In this document: positions 22,454-22,840 of the stretch, one piece after another
Layout of the letters: every line of letters starts with the position of its first letter
How positions within the stretch are numbered: position 1 is the first letter of the stretch
The notes under the pieces: generated by a model
What the model was told of the DNA's origin: nothing
Databases searched by the model: none
What the model saw: only the letters and a program-made list of their open reading frames with translations
Program-made: the position numbers and the translations under genes
DNA from: Bacteroidota bacterium
GTDB taxonomy: Bacteria; Bacteroidota; Bacteroidia; Chitinophagales; LD1
Reading direction: 5' to 3'
NCBI GenBank assembly: GCA_023428205.1
Contig: JAEYZB010000010.1
Location: 1 to 22,840 of the forward strand
Length of the DNA: 22,840 nt

Positions 22454-22840
22454 ATGAAAACAAAAAAACAAAAAACAATTTGGGGCTTCGTGATTTTATT
22501 GGGAGCAAGTGCAGCATTTCAATCTTGCAAACCGGAAACCCCTACACCCGATGAAAATGAGGTAATCACAACACTTTCCGTAATTGCCACGAATGGTTCA
22601 AACACAGAAACATTTACGTTTCGCGATTTAGACGGAGCAAGCGCAAATCCACCCGTGCAATTTGACACCATCAAACTGACCGCAAACCAAACATACAACG
22701 TGAAATTATGGTTGTTAGACGAAACCAAAAATCCAACTGACACGCTCTCTAACGAAATTGCGGAAGAAGCAGACGAGCATCTTTTCTTTTTCACACCAAC
22801 ACCAAGCGCATTGGCGGCTGTTACAATCACTGACCACGAA
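22454..22840 (+). CDS. Lipoprotein partner of the TonB receptor, partial
   Basis: The ATG at 22454 opens 129 codons with no stop before the window edge. The lipoprotein signal is MKTKKQKTIWGFVILL...AAFQSC (lipobox FQSC, C27), followed by a Pro/Thr tether (KPETPTPDENE). The mature part (VITTLSVIATNGSNTETFTF, RDLDGASANPP, DTIKLTANQTYNVKLWLLDE, EEADEHLFFF) reads as a beta-sandwich. I recall similar lipoproteins next to TonB-dependent receptors in Bacteroidota, but cannot verify this here. No promoter box is seen in the 78-bp gap, so it is probably co-transcribed with the receptor. A role in binding the same metal ligand at the outer membrane is inference. Confidence 0.8.
   Translation, partial: MKTKKQKTIWGFVILLGASAAFQSCKPETPTPDENEVITTLSVIATNGSNTETFTFRDLDGASANPPVQFDTIKLTANQTYNVKLWLLDETKNPTDTLSNEIAEEADEHLFFFTPTPSALAAVTITDHE

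Overview
The window looks like a chromosomal segment of a Bacteroidota bacterium. Three independent signs support this: two giant secreted proteins ending in a gliding-motility-type (type B) type IX secretion C-terminal domain, several promoters with the Bacteroidota -7 box TAnnTTTG, and a Fur-like/TonB-dependent receptor/lipoprotein gene cluster. There is no sign of a phage, insertion sequence, CRISPR array, tRNA or rRNA. Genus cannot be called from the sequence alone.

Layout. 1-1535 (minus strand): a subtilisin-like secreted protease cut by the window edge, preceded by an unrecognised 191-aa protein, probably one operon. 1605-9369 (minus): two tandem paralogous T9SS-secreted proteins of about 1,250 aa, each with a lectin-like N-terminus, a PKD-like domain, nine SprB-type repeats and the same C-terminal sorting domain. 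The downstream copy has its signal peptide split by what looks like a one-base frameshift. 9527-10021 (plus): paaD. 10193-11530 (minus): an envelope M23 peptidase with a Cys in place of one zinc-ligand His. 11704-12558 (minus): a 3-hydroxybutyryl-CoA dehydrogenase. 12744-13328 (plus): an Nfu-type iron-sulfur carrier. 13426-14661 (minus): a secreted alpha/beta hydrolase. 14762-16981 (minus): a polytopic GT-C-like membrane protein fused to TPRs. 17013-18533 (minus): purH. 18626-19369 (minus): a lipoprotein. 19603-22840 (plus): a Fur-family regulator, a TonB-dependent receptor and a lipoprotein, probably a metal-uptake operon with two palindromic candidate operators upstream.

The most unusual signal is a dispersed, non-palindromic 24-bp motif: CAAATGG, 3 variable bases, G/A, six A, then (C/T)GAG(C/G)AG. 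It occurs in nine clear copies on both strands. Eight are in intergenic DNA, which is only about 7% of the window, and the ninth lies in the signal-peptide code of the TonB receptor. No intergenic stretch exceeds 300 bases. The longest (5373-5613, 19370-19602) hold copies of this motif, the split signal peptide, and the Fur-gene operators.
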